From NCBI RefSeq assembly GCF_019801465.1, contig NZ_JAHVJA010000001.1, positions 434,001 to 498,000 on the forward strand: DNA of 64,000 nt, in the 5' to 3' direction. This document shows positions 1 through 9,412 of this stretch, one piece after another. Origin of the DNA: Leisingera daeponensis. Lineage in GTDB: Bacteria; Pseudomonadota; Alphaproteobacteria; Rhodobacterales; Rhodobacteraceae. The stretch's first letter is position 1. Each line of letters opens with the position of its first letter. The translations under genes were made by a program, and so were the position numbers. Under the pieces are notes generated by a model. The model saw nothing but the letters and a program-made list of their open reading frames with translations, had not been told where the DNA came from and did not search any database.

Positions 1-671
1 TTGCCGGGTGCATCCGGCAGAATATCCTTGATGCGGTCTGCATCATTCAGCGCCAGCGAGGTGCGGGCGCGCAGGATCTCCTCCCTCATATGGCCGGACA
101 ATTGCAGCGCCATCAGCTTCATGATTGCGATGCTGTCTGCGGGCTGCCAGGGAGCCAGCGGCATCTGAAACAGGAACATTTCCGGCGCGCCGCGGCCCAG
201 GGCGTCCTCGTTGATCTCCAGAAGCCTGGCGTTCACCCCCGCGGCATAGGCGGTGAGCGCCGCCATCGCCTCTGGCGACTGGACCTCTACCGACTGCTGC
301 GCCAGCCGGTAGAGATCGAGGCGGCGCAAGTAGGTGTCCGTTTCAACGGTGCGGGTGCCGAAGATCTCCGACAGGCGGCCCTGGGCGGTGCGCCGCATGA
401 CCGCCATCTGCCACAGCCGGTCCTGGGCGTGGGCATAACCCAAGCCGAAATAGACATCCTCGTCGCTGGCGCCGAAACTGCCGAAAACATGCGGCACATT
501 AGCATTGTCGCGCACAATCTCGACGGGGGAGGACAGGCCGGGAAGGGCGAGTTCCTTGTCGTACTCAGGCAGCGACTGCGAGGCGAGATAGTAGACCAGC
601 GCGGCGGCCAGAACGCTCAGCAGAATCAGGCCCGCAGCAAGGCGCAGCAGCCAGCGGAAAAGAAGTCCCAT
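1..671 (-). CDS. Penicillin acylase family protein (3' end outside window)
   Basis: The reading frame starts with an ATG at 671 and stays open to the window edge, so only the first 223 codons are visible. It begins with a short basic stretch and one hydrophobic segment (about residues 4-25), a signal peptide or membrane anchor that sends the enzyme to the periplasm. The motifs VEIVRDNANVPHVFG and GLGYAHAQDRLWQM are typical of the alpha chain of the penicillin amidase family (Ntn hydrolases such as penicillin G acylase and AHL or cephalosporin acylases). The catalytic serine that starts the beta chain would lie outside the window, so activity and substrate cannot be judged. The family hydrolyses amide bonds of acylated small molecules, including acyl-homoserine lactones. 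Confidence 0.85.
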   Translation of the reverse strand, partial: MGLLFRWLLRLAAGLILLSVLAAALVYYLASQSLPEYDKELALPGLSSPVEIVRDNANVPHVFGSFGASDEDVYFGLGYAHAQDRLWQMAVMRRTAQGRLSEIFGTRTVETDTYLRRLDLYRLAQQSVEVQSPEAMAALTAYAAGVNARLLEINEDALGRGAPEMFLFQMPLAPWQPADSIAIMKLMALQLSGHMREEILRARTSLALNDADRIKDILPDAPG

Positions 672-787
672 CAGCGGTTGTTTTCCCTTGGTTTTTGTCG
701 TTTCCAGCCGCTTGGCAGATTGCGCCCCGCGGCGGCGGTGGTAGGGTTGGCGCCAACATATGCGAAGACAGATCAGGGGAAAAGCAG

Positions 788-1660
788 ATGGCAAAAATCG
801 CGTTTTTGGGGCTTGGTGTCATGGGCTATCCGATGGCCGGGCACCTGCAGGCCGCGGGCCATGAGGTCACCGTCTACAACCGCACCGAAGCCAAGGCCAA
901 GGCCTGGGCCAAGCAGCATGGCGGCCATTTCGCCGCCACCCCGCGGGCGGCGGCATCCGGCGCGGAATACGTGATGGCCTGTGTCGGCAATGACGACGAT
1001 CTGCGCTCGGTGTGCCTTGGGGCCGACGGGGCTTTTGCCGGCATGGCCACGGGCACCGTGTTTACCGACCACACCACGGTTTCGGCCAAAGTCACCCGGG
1101 AGCTGTACGGCACTGCGGCGGAGCAGGGGATTGCCTTTGTCGATGCGCCGATCTCCGGCGGCCAGGCTGGGGCGGAGAACGGCGTGCTGTCAGTCATGTG
1201 CGGCGGCGATGAGGACGTCTATGCAAGGGTGGAGCCGGTGATCGATGCCTATGCCCGCATCTGCCGCCGGATCGGCGAGAGCGGTGCCGGGCAGATGACC
1301 AAGATGTGCAACCAGATCGCTATCGCGGGTCTCGTTCAGGGGCTAAGCGAGGCGCTGCATTTCGCAGAGAAGGCCGGTCTGGACGGGCGCGCGGTGGTTG
1401 AAGTGATCAGCCAGGGCGCGGCTGGCAGCTGGCAGATGGCCAACCGTTACGAGACCATGCTGGATGATCATTTCGAGCATGGCTTTGCTGTCGATTGGAT
1501 GCGCAAGGATCTGGGCATCTGCCTGGATGCGGCGGATGAGACCGGCGCCAGCCTGCCGGTGACGGCGCTGGTCGATCAGTTCTACAAGGATGTTCAGAAA
1601 ATGGGCGGCAGCCGCTGGGACACCTCGTCGCTGTTCAAGCGGCTGCGCCAGCTTGGCTGA
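788..1660 (+). CDS. NAD(P)-dependent beta-hydroxyacid dehydrogenase (3-hydroxyisobutyrate dehydrogenase family)
   Basis: A 290-aa soluble enzyme. The N-terminal Rossmann fold shows GLGVMG at residues 8-13 and then a hydrophobic strand ending in N-R (VTVYNRTEAKA), which usually suits NADP. A substrate-binding DAPISGGQAGAENG motif lies near residue 119, and the GAGQMTKMCNQ segment near residue 171 holds the catalytic lysine of the family. It probably oxidises or reduces a short beta-hydroxyacid or semialdehyde (3-hydroxyisobutyrate, tartronate semialdehyde or succinic semialdehyde); the exact substrate cannot be told. I chose ATG 788 because a purine-rich AGGGGA precedes it and the Rossmann motif starts at once. 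An upstream in-frame TTG at 695 would add a tail unlike the family. It is divergent from the acylase gene. Confidence 0.9.
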   Translation: MAKIAFLGLGVMGYPMAGHLQAAGHEVTVYNRTEAKAKAWAKQHGGHFAATPRAAASGAEYVMACVGNDDDLRSVCLGADGAFAGMATGTVFTDHTTVSAKVTRELYGTAAEQGIAFVDAPISGGQAGAENGVLSVMCGGDEDVYARVEPVIDAYARICRRIGESGAGQMTKMCNQIAIAGLVQGLSEALHFAEKAGLDGRAVVEVISQGAAGSWQMANRYETMLDDHFEHGFAVDWMRKDLGICLDAADETGASLPVTALVDQFYKDVQKMGGSRWDTSSLFKRLRQLG

Positions 1661-1672
1661 GCGAAAATGAAA

Positions 1673-1698
1673 ATGGCCTTTCCGGTTGGAAAGGCCAT
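1673..1698. terminator. Perfect 11-bp stem-loop between convergent genes
   Basis: An 11-bp perfect inverted repeat (1673-1683 with 1688-1698, loop GGTT) begins 12 bases after the dehydrogenase stop codon. No long T-run follows on the plus strand; on the minus strand the sequence after the stem is T-rich (TTTCATTTTC). It probably stabilises or ends transcripts from one or both flanking convergent genes. Confidence 0.5.
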
Positions 1699-1757
1699 GC
1701 CTCCGGCGGGGATATTTCAAGCCAGAAGCAAAGGCGGTTTCTGCCGCCTGTTCTCAC

Positions 1758-2333
1758 TCAGGGGATGATGCGGGTGTATTTGGTGCCTTCCAGGGTGGCG
1801 CCCACACGCAGGCCTGCCTGGGCAAAGACCACGGCCAGCACCGGCGACGTCAGGGTGTTGGTGTCGGCGCTCAGCGCGTTACCTTCGTCCTTGATCACAT
1901 ATTCCACGTCTGCTCCTGCCGCCCAGCCAGAGGAGCGGCGGAAGCCTGCCAGCGCGTCCTGGGTCATGAAGAACAGCACATGGGCGTACTGCTGGGCACC
2001 GATCTGAAGGCCGGCGTTGCCCTTGTAAGTGGCGTAGTAGTCGACGGTCACGCCATTGATCCGCAGCGCGCCGCGGCCGTAGGCGCCGCCAAAGACAAAC
2101 CCGGCCTCTGTCACCAGCGGCATCACCAGCATCCCGGTGGCCTTGTCCGCCAGGGTGCGGGTGTTGGGGTACTGGCTGTACATCTGGTTCAGCGTGGCAT
2201 CAACGCGGGCGTCGATGGTGGCGGCGTTGCTGTTGCCGACGCCGTTGCCGCAGGCCGCGGTGACGCCGGCGCCTGCCAGCGCGGTCAGGGCAAAGCCGCG
2301 TCGGGTCATGCGGGTAGAGGAAATATCGCTCAT
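1758..2333 (-). CDS. SYLF/YSC84-domain secreted protein
   Basis: A 191-aa protein. The start TRRGFALTALAGAG resembles a twin-arginine signal and ends at AAC, so the product may be a Tat-exported protein or lipoprotein. The mature part matches the bacterial SYLF (DUF500, YSC84-related) domain: AKGMLV-type segment ATGMLVMPLVTEAGFVFGG, then GRGALRING, YYATYKGNAGLQIGAQ and a C-terminal AGLRVGATLEGTKY. Eukaryotic SYLF domains bind phosphoinositides and actin; the bacterial role is unknown but presumably membrane-associated. It is transcribed away from hemB-side sequence with about 150 bp between them and is probably monocistronic. Confidence 0.85.
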   Translation of the reverse strand: MSDISSTRMTRRGFALTALAGAGVTAACGNGVGNSNAATIDARVDATLNQMYSQYPNTRTLADKATGMLVMPLVTEAGFVFGGAYGRGALRINGVTVDYYATYKGNAGLQIGAQQYAHVLFFMTQDALAGFRRSSGWAAGADVEYVIKDEGNALSADTNTLTSPVLAVVFAQAGLRVGATLEGTKYTRIIP

Positions 2334-2483
2334 TTTTCAGGTGCCTGTAAAGAATTGCTCCAAGGCCGGTTTGGTCCGGCTCTGGTCAGGGTTATACGCG
2401 GAAAACCGCTGCATGTCATCCGCGGCCAGGCAGATATTGGCGGCTTCCCGCTGAAAGGATCCGCTGTGGCGGGGGAGGGGGCG

Positions 2484-3482
2484 TCAACCGTTCAGCAGCC
2501 GGGCGGCGTCGGGGGCGAAATATGTCAGGATACCGTTGCAGCCTGCGCGTTTGAAGGCCATCAGGCTTTCCATCATCACCTTGCCGCCATCGATCCAGCC
2601 GTTCTGCGCCGCGGCCTGGATCATCGCGTATTCACCGGAAACCTGATAAGCATAGGTCGGCACGCCAAAGGCGGATTTCACCCGGTGGCAGATGTCCAGA
2701 TAGGCGATGCCGGGCTTTACCATGACCATGTCGGCGCCTTCCAGCAGGTCGCGCTCGATCAGCCGCAGAGCCTCGTCGCTGTTGGCGGGATCCATCTGGT
2801 AGGTCTTCTTGTCGCCCTTCAGCGCGCCCGAAGCGCCGACGGCATCGCGGAACGGCCCGTAATAGCCGGAGGCGTACTTGGCCGAATAGGACAGGATTGC
2901 CACATTGTGATGCCCGGCCTTTTCCAGTGCCGTGCGCATCGCGCCTATGCGCCCGTCCATCATGTCGGACGGTCCGATGATGTCGGCGCCGGCATCGGCC
3001 TGGGCCAGGGTCATCTTGACCAGCGCCTCGACAGTGGCGTCATTGACGATCTCGCCATCCACCACATAACCGTCGTGGCCGTTGATGTTGTAGGGATCAA
3101 GCGCCACATCGGTCATCACCGCGATCTCCGGCGCCGCGGCCTTGATGGCGCGAATGGCGCGGTTGGTCAGGTTGTCCGGGTTCCAGGCCTCTGCGCAATC
3201 TTCGGTCTTGAGCGAGGCATCGGTGTAGGGAAACAGGCAAATCGCGGGAATTCCCAGCGCCTGCGCCTCCACCGCGGCTTCGGCGATCCTGTCAACCGAC
3301 CGGCGCATCACACCGGGCATGGATGCAATCGGCTCTTCCTGGCCTTCACCATCGCGGACAAACACCGGCCAGATGAAATCGGACGGGGTCAGGGTGTTTT
3401 CCTGCACCAGGTTGCGGATCGCCTGGCTGGAACGGGTGCGGCGCAGGCGGGCGGCGGGAAAGGGCGCGACGGTAGGCTTCAT
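2484..3482 (-). CDS. hemB: Porphobilinogen synthase (delta-aminolevulinic acid dehydratase)
   Basis: A 332-aa cytoplasmic enzyme that condenses two 5-aminolevulinate molecules to porphobilinogen, the second committed step of tetrapyrrole (haem, cobalamin, bacteriochlorophyll) synthesis. The two active-site lysines are visible in YSAKYASGYYGP (about K201) and MVKPGIAYLD (about K256). The metal site reads DVALDPYNINGHDG: the cysteines of zinc-type enzymes are replaced by Ala/Asp, as in the Mg- or metal-independent alphaproteobacterial type. ATG 3482 fits the family N-terminus; a longer in-frame extension to 3545 looks non-coding. No obvious regulatory site was found. Confidence 0.97.
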   Translation of the reverse strand: MKPTVAPFPAARLRRTRSSQAIRNLVQENTLTPSDFIWPVFVRDGEGQEEPIASMPGVMRRSVDRIAEAAVEAQALGIPAICLFPYTDASLKTEDCAEAWNPDNLTNRAIRAIKAAAPEIAVMTDVALDPYNINGHDGYVVDGEIVNDATVEALVKMTLAQADAGADIIGPSDMMDGRIGAMRTALEKAGHHNVAILSYSAKYASGYYGPFRDAVGASGALKGDKKTYQMDPANSDEALRLIERDLLEGADMVMVKPGIAYLDICHRVKSAFGVPTYAYQVSGEYAMIQAAAQNGWIDGGKVMMESLMAFKRAGCNGILTYFAPDAARLLNG

Positions 3483-3664
3483 GGCAGTCTCTCGTTTGGG
3501 CTGGCCCATGGGTGGCATGGAAGCAGCCCCGGGAACAAGAGGCACATTCGCCGCGCCGGAAAACTTGTGTTCCCTGCGGGCTTGCCTGCGCGCCTTTCCC
3601 GGTTGATATAGGGCCGGTTAAAAAGTCAGGCCCCAAGGGCCGGCAGCGGCGGACGGGGGCTGGA

Positions 3665-4186
3665 GTGGATCTGCTTGAAATTATCTATGAGATGATTGAC
3701 CTGCGGTCGTTCTCCAACCTGTGGTACTGGATTTCGCTTGCGGTGATGTGGTCCTCGGCCAGTCATTGGATCCTGGGTGTTCCCTACGATATGGTCTACC
3801 GGGCGCGCCGCCGCGGCGGCCAGGCAGAGCAGGATCTGGAGGATCTCACCCGGGTCAACGTCAACCGGATGCTCTATATCGCCGAGGTTTCAGGACCCTG
3901 GATCGTGGCGCTGGCCTGTTTTGTCCTGTCGGCCCTGGCCACCCTCGGGTTTGTTTATCTGGTGGAAATTGCTCAGGCCGTGTTCCTGATGGCCTTCCCG
4001 ATGTCGGTTGTCGGGCTGATCAGCTTTTTCACCGCGCGCCGGATTGCCCGGGAACGGGCTGCAGGTGCGGAACTGCGCAGGCGGCTGGCCTTCTGCCGGC
4101 TGTGCATCCAGTTTGTCGGAACGGTTTCCATTCTGGTCACGGCGTTTTGGGGCATGTACCAGAACCTGGCGATTGGAGCTCTTTAA
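3665..4186 (+). CDS. Small multi-pass membrane protein (family labelled 'component of SufBCD complex' in relatives)
   Basis: Probable 173-aa integral membrane protein starting at GTG 3665, with a G-rich ribosome-binding stretch just upstream; ATG 3692 is a possible alternative. Hydrophobic segments lie at about residues 18-40 (LWYWISLAVMWSSASHWILG), 77-97, 101-122 and 145-165, giving about four membrane spans. The loop after span 1 is charged and includes RARRRGGQAEQDLEDLTR. From memory, close homologues in Rhodobacteraceae carry the automatic name 'component of SufBCD complex'; nothing in the sequence supports an iron-sulfur role, and the suf operon lies 55 kb away. It ends 42 bases before mfd on the same strand, so the two may be co-transcribed. 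Confidence 0.75.
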   Translation: MDLLEIIYEMIDLRSFSNLWYWISLAVMWSSASHWILGVPYDMVYRARRRGGQAEQDLEDLTRVNVNRMLYIAEVSGPWIVALACFVLSALATLGFVYLVEIAQAVFLMAFPMSVVGLISFFTARRIARERAAGAELRRRLAFCRLCIQFVGTVSILVTAFWGMYQNLAIGAL

Positions 4187-4228
4187 GCACCGGGCCGGCC
4201 CCGGAGGAAGTCCCGGAGAGGAGAACGC

Positions 4229-7200
4229 ATGGCACAGCGTGCAATCACCATGGGCGGCGCGCCCGAAGGGTTTGACGCCCGCCTGATCCTGAAGGAAGTG
4301 CAGAAGTCCGGCACGCCGGTGCTGCATGTGGCGCGTGACGACAAACGGATGGAGGCGATGCGGGCCGCACTTGCCTTCTTCGCGCCTGACATGCCGGTGT
4401 TTGTGTTTCCGGGCTGGGATTGCCTGCCGTACGACCGGGTGTCGCCGAATGCGGACATCTCTGCGGCGCGAATGGCGACCCTGGCGGCTCTGGTGCATCA
4501 GATGCCCAGCCAGTTCGTGCTGTTGACCACGCTGAATGCCGCGAGCCAGAGGGTGCCGGCGCGCGAGGTGCTGCGCGAGGCTGCCTTTACCGCCCGCGTC
4601 GATCAAAGGGTGGATGAAGAATCGCTGCGTAACTTCCTGGTCCGCATGGGGTTTTCGCAAAGCCCGACGGTGATGGAACCCGGGGATTATGCAATCCGCG
4701 GCGGCATCATCGATATCTTCCCGCCGGGTGAAAGCGGCCCGGTGCGGCTGGATCTGTTCGGCGATGTGCTGGATGGCGCCCGCCGGTTCGACCCGGCCAC
4801 CCAGCGCACCACCGAGAAGCTGGAGGTGGTGGAACTGGCGCCGGTCTCCGAAGTGATCCTGGATGAGGCGGCTGTCACCCGGTTCCGTCAGAACTACCGG
4901 ATCGAATTCGGCGCCGCCGGTACCGATGATCCGCTGTACGAGGCCGTCAGCGCCGGGCGCAAGCATCAGGGGATTGAGCACTGGCTGCCGTTCTTCCATG
5001 AGAGGCTGGAGACGCTGTTCGACTACCTGCCGCAGGCAACCGTCACGCTGGATGACCAGCTGACACCGGCACGTCTGGCGCGTTGGGACAGCATCGAAGA
5101 CCAGTACGGTACCCGCAAGCACGCGCTGGCGCAGAAGGGCCGCATCGACACGGTGTACAAACCGACGCCGCCGGGGCTTCTGTACCTGGATGACGCCGCC
5201 TGGGAAGCGGCGGTTGCTGATAAGCGTGTGGTGCAATTCCATCCTTTGCCACAGGCGTCCGGTCCCGGCGTGGCGGATGCCGGCGGGCGCATCGGGCGTA
5301 ACTTTGCGCCGGAGCGGCAGCAGGAAAATATCAGCCTTTTCGGTGCTTTGGCGGCGCACATTAAGGCGCGGATGCAGGCGGGGCCTGTCCTCATCGCCTC
5401 TTACTCCGAAGGTGCGCGGGAGCGTCTGACCGGGCTGATTGAGGACGAAGGCCTGGCCGAGGCAATCCCGGTCATGGACGGCACCCGTATCGGCAAATCC
5501 GGCCTGCATCTGGCGGTCTGGGCGCTGGAGCACGGGTTCGAGGCGCCGGACATGACGGTGATTTCGGAGCAGGACGTGCTGGGCGACCGGCTGATCCGGG
5601 CGCCGAAAAAGCGCCGCAAGGCGGAGAACTTCCTGACCGAAACCCAATCGCTTAGCCACGGCGATCTGGTGGTGCATGTGGACCACGGCATCGGCCGCTA
5701 CAAGGGGCTGGAGGTGGTCACGGCAGCGGGTGCCGCGCATGAATGCATCCTGCTGGAATACGCCGAACAGGCAAAGCTGTACCTGCCGGTCGAAAACATC
5801 GAGCTCTTGTCGAAATACGGCCACGAGGAAGGGCTGCTCGATCGGCTCGGCGGTGGCGCCTGGCAGGCCAAGAAGGCCAAGCTGAAGGAGCGCATCCGCG
5901 AGATGGCGGACAAGCTGATTCGCATCGCCGCCGAGCGCTCCCTGCGCAAGGCGCCGGTGATGGACCCGCCGCCGCACGCCTGGGAGGAGTTCTCGGCCCG
6001 CTTCCCCTATCAGGAGACCGACGACCAGCTGCGCGCCATCGAGGACGTGATGGAGGATCTGCACTCCGGTCAGCCGATGGACCGGCTGATCTGCGGGGAC
6101 GTGGGCTTCGGCAAGACCGAGGTGGCGATGCGCGCGGCCTTCGTGGCGGCGATGTCGGGCTTGCAGGTCGCGGTGGTCGCGCCGACCACGCTGCTGGCGC
6201 GCCAGCACGCCGCCTCCTTCAAAGAGCGGTTCCGCGGCTTTCCCCTGCAAGTCAGGCAGTTGTCGCGCTTTGTTTCATCCAAGGAAGCCAGCCAGACCCG
6301 CGACGGGCTGGCCAAGGGCACTGTCGATATTGTGGTCGGCACTCATGCCGTTCTGGCCAAGAATATCAAGTTCCAGAACCTCGGCCTCCTGATCATCGAC
6401 GAGGAGCAGCACTTTGGCGTTGCCCACAAGGAGCGGCTGAAACAGCTGCGCAGCGACATCCATGTGCTGACCCTGACCGCCACACCGATCCCGCGCACCT
6501 TGCAGCTGTCGCTGACCGGCGTGCGGGACCTCTCGATCATCGGCACACCCCCGGTGGACCGGCTGGCGATCCGCACCTACGTCAGCGAGTTCGATAGCGT
6601 CACCATCCGCGAGGCGCTGCTCCGTGAACATTACCGTGGCGGCCAGAGCTTCTATGTGGTGCCGCGCATCACTGATCTGCCGGAGGTCGAGGAGTTTCTG
6701 AAGGCGCAGCTGCCGGAGCTGACCTATGTGGTGGCGCACGGCCAGATGGCGGCGGGCGAGCTAGATGACCGGATGAATGCCTTCTACGACGGCAAATACG
6801 ATGTGCTTCTGGCCACGACGATCGTGGAAAGCGGGCTGGATATCCCAACCGCCAATACAATGGTTGTGCACCGCGCCGACATGTTCGGCCTGTCGCAGCT
6901 TTATCAGATCCGCGGCCGGGTCGGGCGCTCGAAAACCCGCGCCTATGCCTATCTCACCACCAAGCCGCGCCAGCGGCTGACCCCGGCCGCGGAGAAGCGC
7001 CTGCGGGTGCTCGGCTCGCTGGATACGCTGGGCGCGGGCTTTACGCTCGCCTCGCAAGACCTTGATATCCGGGGCGCCGGCAACCTGTTGGGCGAGGAGC
7101 AGTCCGGCCAGATGCGTGATGTCGGCTATGAGCTCTACCAGTCGATGCTGGAGGAGGCGATTGCCAAGATCAAGGCCGGCGAGATGGAAGGCCTGTCTGA

Positions 7201-7684
7201 CGCCGACGACCAGTGGGCGCCGCAGATCAACCTGGGCGTTCCTGTTCTGATACCAGAGGATTATGTGCCGGATCTGGACGTGCGGCTGGGCCTTTACCGC
7301 CGCCTGTCGTCGCTGACCACCAAGGTGGAGCTCGAGGGTTTTGCAGCGGAGCTGATCGACCGCTTCGGCAAGCTGCCCAAGGAAGTGAACACGCTGATGC
7401 TGGTCGTGCGGATCAAGGCGATGTGCAAACGCGCGGGCATCGCCAAGATGGATGGCGGGCCGAAAGGCGCGACGATCCAGTTCCACAACGACAAATTCGC
7501 TTCGCCTCAGGGGCTGGTAGAGTTCATCCAGGGCCAGAACGGCCTGGCGAAGGTGAAGGACAACAAGATTGTCGTGCGCCGCGACTGGAAAAAGGACGCG
7601 GACAAGATCAAGGGCGCCTTTGCCATCGCCCGCGATCTGGCAGAGAAAGTCGTGGCCGAGAAAAAGAAAGCGAAGGCCGGGTAA
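4229..7684 (+). CDS. mfd: Transcription-repair coupling factor
   Basis: An 1151-aa superfamily 2 DNA translocase of normal length. Mfd removes RNA polymerase stalled at DNA lesions and recruits UvrA to the transcribed strand. The N-terminal UvrB-homology region comes first (with FVFPGWDCLPYDRVSPN), then the RNA polymerase-interacting domain with HGDLVVHVDHGIGRYKG, then the helicase core with Walker A GDVGFGKTE (about residue 624), the DEEQ box in LLIIDEEQHFG (about 722) and the TRG motif region IRGRVGRSKTRAYAY, and finally the C-terminal regulatory domain. It follows the small membrane gene closely and has an AGGAG-like ribosome-binding site. Confidence 0.98.
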   Translation: MAQRAITMGGAPEGFDARLILKEVQKSGTPVLHVARDDKRMEAMRAALAFFAPDMPVFVFPGWDCLPYDRVSPNADISAARMATLAALVHQMPSQFVLLTTLNAASQRVPAREVLREAAFTARVDQRVDEESLRNFLVRMGFSQSPTVMEPGDYAIRGGIIDIFPPGESGPVRLDLFGDVLDGARRFDPATQRTTEKLEVVELAPVSEVILDEAAVTRFRQNYRIEFGAAGTDDPLYEAVSAGRKHQGIEHWLPFFHERLETLFDYLPQATVTLDDQLTPARLARWDSIEDQYGTRKHALAQKGRIDTVYKPTPPGLLYLDDAAWEAAVADKRVVQFHPLPQASGPGVADAGGRIGRNFAPERQQENISLFGALAAHIKARMQAGPVLIASYSEGARERLTGLIEDEGLAEAIPVMDGTRIGKSGLHLAVWALEHGFEAPDMTVISEQDVLGDRLIRAPKKRRKAENFLTETQSLSHGDLVVHVDHGIGRYKGLEVVTAAGAAHECILLEYAEQAKLYLPVENIELLSKYGHEEGLLDRLGGGAWQAKKAKLKERIREMADKLIRIAAERSLRKAPVMDPPPHAWEEFSARFPYQETDDQLRAIEDVMEDLHSGQPMDRLICGDVGFGKTEVAMRAAFVAAMSGLQVAVVAPTTLLARQHAASFKERFRGFPLQVRQLSRFVSSKEASQTRDGLAKGTVDIVVGTHAVLAKNIKFQNLGLLIIDEEQHFGVAHKERLKQLRSDIHVLTLTATPIPRTLQLSLTGVRDLSIIGTPPVDRLAIRTYVSEFDSVTIREALLREHYRGGQSFYVVPRITDLPEVEEFLKAQLPELTYVVAHGQMAAGELDDRMNAFYDGKYDVLLATTIVESGLDIPTANTMVVHRADMFGLSQLYQIRGRVGRSKTRAYAYLTTKPRQRLTPAAEKRLRVLGSLDTLGAGFTLASQDLDIRGAGNLLGEEQSGQMRDVGYELYQSMLEEAIAKIKAGEMEGLSDADDQWAPQINLGVPVLIPEDYVPDLDVRLGLYRRLSSLTTKVELEGFAAELIDRFGKLPKEVNTLMLVVRIKAMCKRAGIAKMDGGPKGATIQFHNDKFASPQGLVEFIQGQNGLAKVKDNKIVVRRDWKKDADKIKGAFAIARDLAEKVVAEKKKAKAG

Positions 7685-7737
7685 AAGGCAGCCGGAAAAT
7701 TCTTGCTGCCTTGCCAGACCTGTTCGAAAAAATTTGC

Positions 7738-9411
7738 TCAGACGCAGCAGGGGCTCGGCGCCATCGCGGCCTGGGCGCAGAAACAGGAGGCGCCCACGGC
7801 CCGGTCCGCCCGCGCCAGGGCCAGGTCCAACTGCTGTTGAATGTGTCTGATTTCAACAGTTTCTCCGCGCGCCTTCAGGCAGTCGTGCAGCCCTTTCAGG
7901 CTCCAGATATTGCCGGGATGCACGGCGGCGCGCGACAGGGTGCCGTCCAGCCCAAGGTCGGCACGATAGACGGCTTCGGCTTCTGCGGCACGGCCCTGCT
8001 CGAACAGCAATGCCCCCAGCGCGTGGCGGGTGGGCTGCATCCAGCCCCAGGGTTCGTCATAGGGAAGGTTGTCGTCGAGCTCTGCCGACCGGCGCAGATG
8101 GGCAAAGGCCGCGTCATGGTTCCCCTTGCGGTATTCGATCTCGCCCCGGAGCATTTCCGTTGCGATGTCGAGCAGATCGACGACGCGGTTATTGTGCAGC
8201 AGACGGGTTTCGGGCACCCGGGCCTTAGCGGCCAGGAACAGCGTTTCCTCAGCCTCGGCTTCTGCAACGCGGCCAGTGGCGGCACAGGCGATGGCACGGG
8301 CGTAATGGGTATTGGCGGTCAGGGTGCAGTACAGGTCCTGATCCTCGGGCAGCTCCAGCGCCATCGCGTCCTCCCAGCGGCCGAAGCGGACCAGGATATG
8401 CGGGTGCATGGCCAGATAGCTTTCAAAGAAGTCTGCGATGGGCGGGCTTTCAACCAGCAGCATTTCCGGCGGGGTGGTGTCAAGAATGCCCTGGTTGGCC
8501 GCCAGCGCAGGTTCCAGCTGGCCCAGGAACATCGCACCGTAGATGACGAAATGGTAATTGTGCTGACGGTAGCCGGTATAGATGTTGAAGGCGCCTTCGC
8601 GCTCATAGAATTTGAGGTCCGCCTCGATCGCCTTCTGGTTCCAATGAACCACACTGCTGTAATCGCCGCACAGAATGTCAATATGGGTCGGCATATGCAC
8701 AAGATGGCCCGCGTCCGGAACCAGTGTGCGCAGGGTGTCCGCGGCCTTCAGCGCCTTTTCGGGCACCGGCGACATTTCCATCAGATGCACGTAGAGATGC
8801 AGCAGCCCGGGATGCCGCATAGCGGTTGGATCGTTCTCCATTGCCCGCTCCAGAACCTCCTGCGCTTCCAGCGTAGCGGCGCCATCTGCTGGCAGGCCGG
8901 ACTTAAGGTCCCACATCTGCCAAGGCGTCAGGTTCAGCAGGCTCTCGGCGTAAACCGTGCGCAGGTCCAGGTGATCCGGGCAGGCGGCAAAGGCGGCACG
9001 CATCGCGTCGGCAAAATCGTAGTCCCAGGCGTGCATATCCTCCACCGTCCCGCGCTGGGGGTAGCGGGCCTGAATGGCGCGGATCAGCTGCTGTTCAACC
9101 CCGGTGCAGCCTCCGATGCAGGCAAGCGCGGACTGCGCAGCGTCAAAGGCCTCGGCCAGCGCCTTGGCGCGGCCCTTCTCATCGCGCAGAACCCAGGGCA
9201 GGTTGTAGTTCGGCCCGGCGGCATAGGCGACGCCCCAATGGGCCATGGCACAGTCAGGGTCATGCTCCAGCGCGCGGCGGAAGCAGGCAACGGCTTCCTC
9301 GTGATTGTAGCCGTAGGTCCAGATCAGACCGCGGTCGAACCACAGCTGCGCCTCAGCCGATGCCGATGTCACCGGGCAGGAATAGCTGCCGAGGTCGTAG
9401 TCGTATGCCAT
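7738..9411 (-). CDS. Tetratricopeptide-repeat protein
   Basis: A 557-aa protein without a signal peptide or membrane span, so probably cytoplasmic. The N-terminal part contains TPR-like helices, for example AQLWFDRGLIWTYGYNHEEA and ACFRRALEHDPDCAMAHWG, and helical repeats continue through most of the length (ERAMENDPTAMRHPGLLHLY, LRRSAELDDNLPYDEPWGWM). The middle part carries many His residues (HLYVHLMEM, HMPTHIDI), which might bind metal. I cannot assign a specific activity; proteins of this family act as protein-interaction scaffolds. It lies convergent to mfd and downstream of the MFS exporter, separated from it by a hairpin that also carries its ribosome-binding site. Confidence 0.85.
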   Translation of the reverse strand: MAYDYDLGSYSCPVTSASAEAQLWFDRGLIWTYGYNHEEAVACFRRALEHDPDCAMAHWGVAYAAGPNYNLPWVLRDEKGRAKALAEAFDAAQSALACIGGCTGVEQQLIRAIQARYPQRGTVEDMHAWDYDFADAMRAAFAACPDHLDLRTVYAESLLNLTPWQMWDLKSGLPADGAATLEAQEVLERAMENDPTAMRHPGLLHLYVHLMEMSPVPEKALKAADTLRTLVPDAGHLVHMPTHIDILCGDYSSVVHWNQKAIEADLKFYEREGAFNIYTGYRQHNYHFVIYGAMFLGQLEPALAANQGILDTTPPEMLLVESPPIADFFESYLAMHPHILVRFGRWEDAMALELPEDQDLYCTLTANTHYARAIACAATGRVAEAEAEETLFLAAKARVPETRLLHNNRVVDLLDIATEMLRGEIEYRKGNHDAAFAHLRRSAELDDNLPYDEPWGWMQPTRHALGALLFEQGRAAEAEAVYRADLGLDGTLSRAAVHPGNIWSLKGLHDCLKARGETVEIRHIQQQLDLALARADRAVGASCFCAQAAMAPSPCCV

Positions 9412-9412
9412 G

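Noticed and set aside
1686-3611. 641-codon plus-strand frame across the SYLF gene and hemB
   Set aside because: Antisense shadow; both minus-strand genes have clear family motifs.
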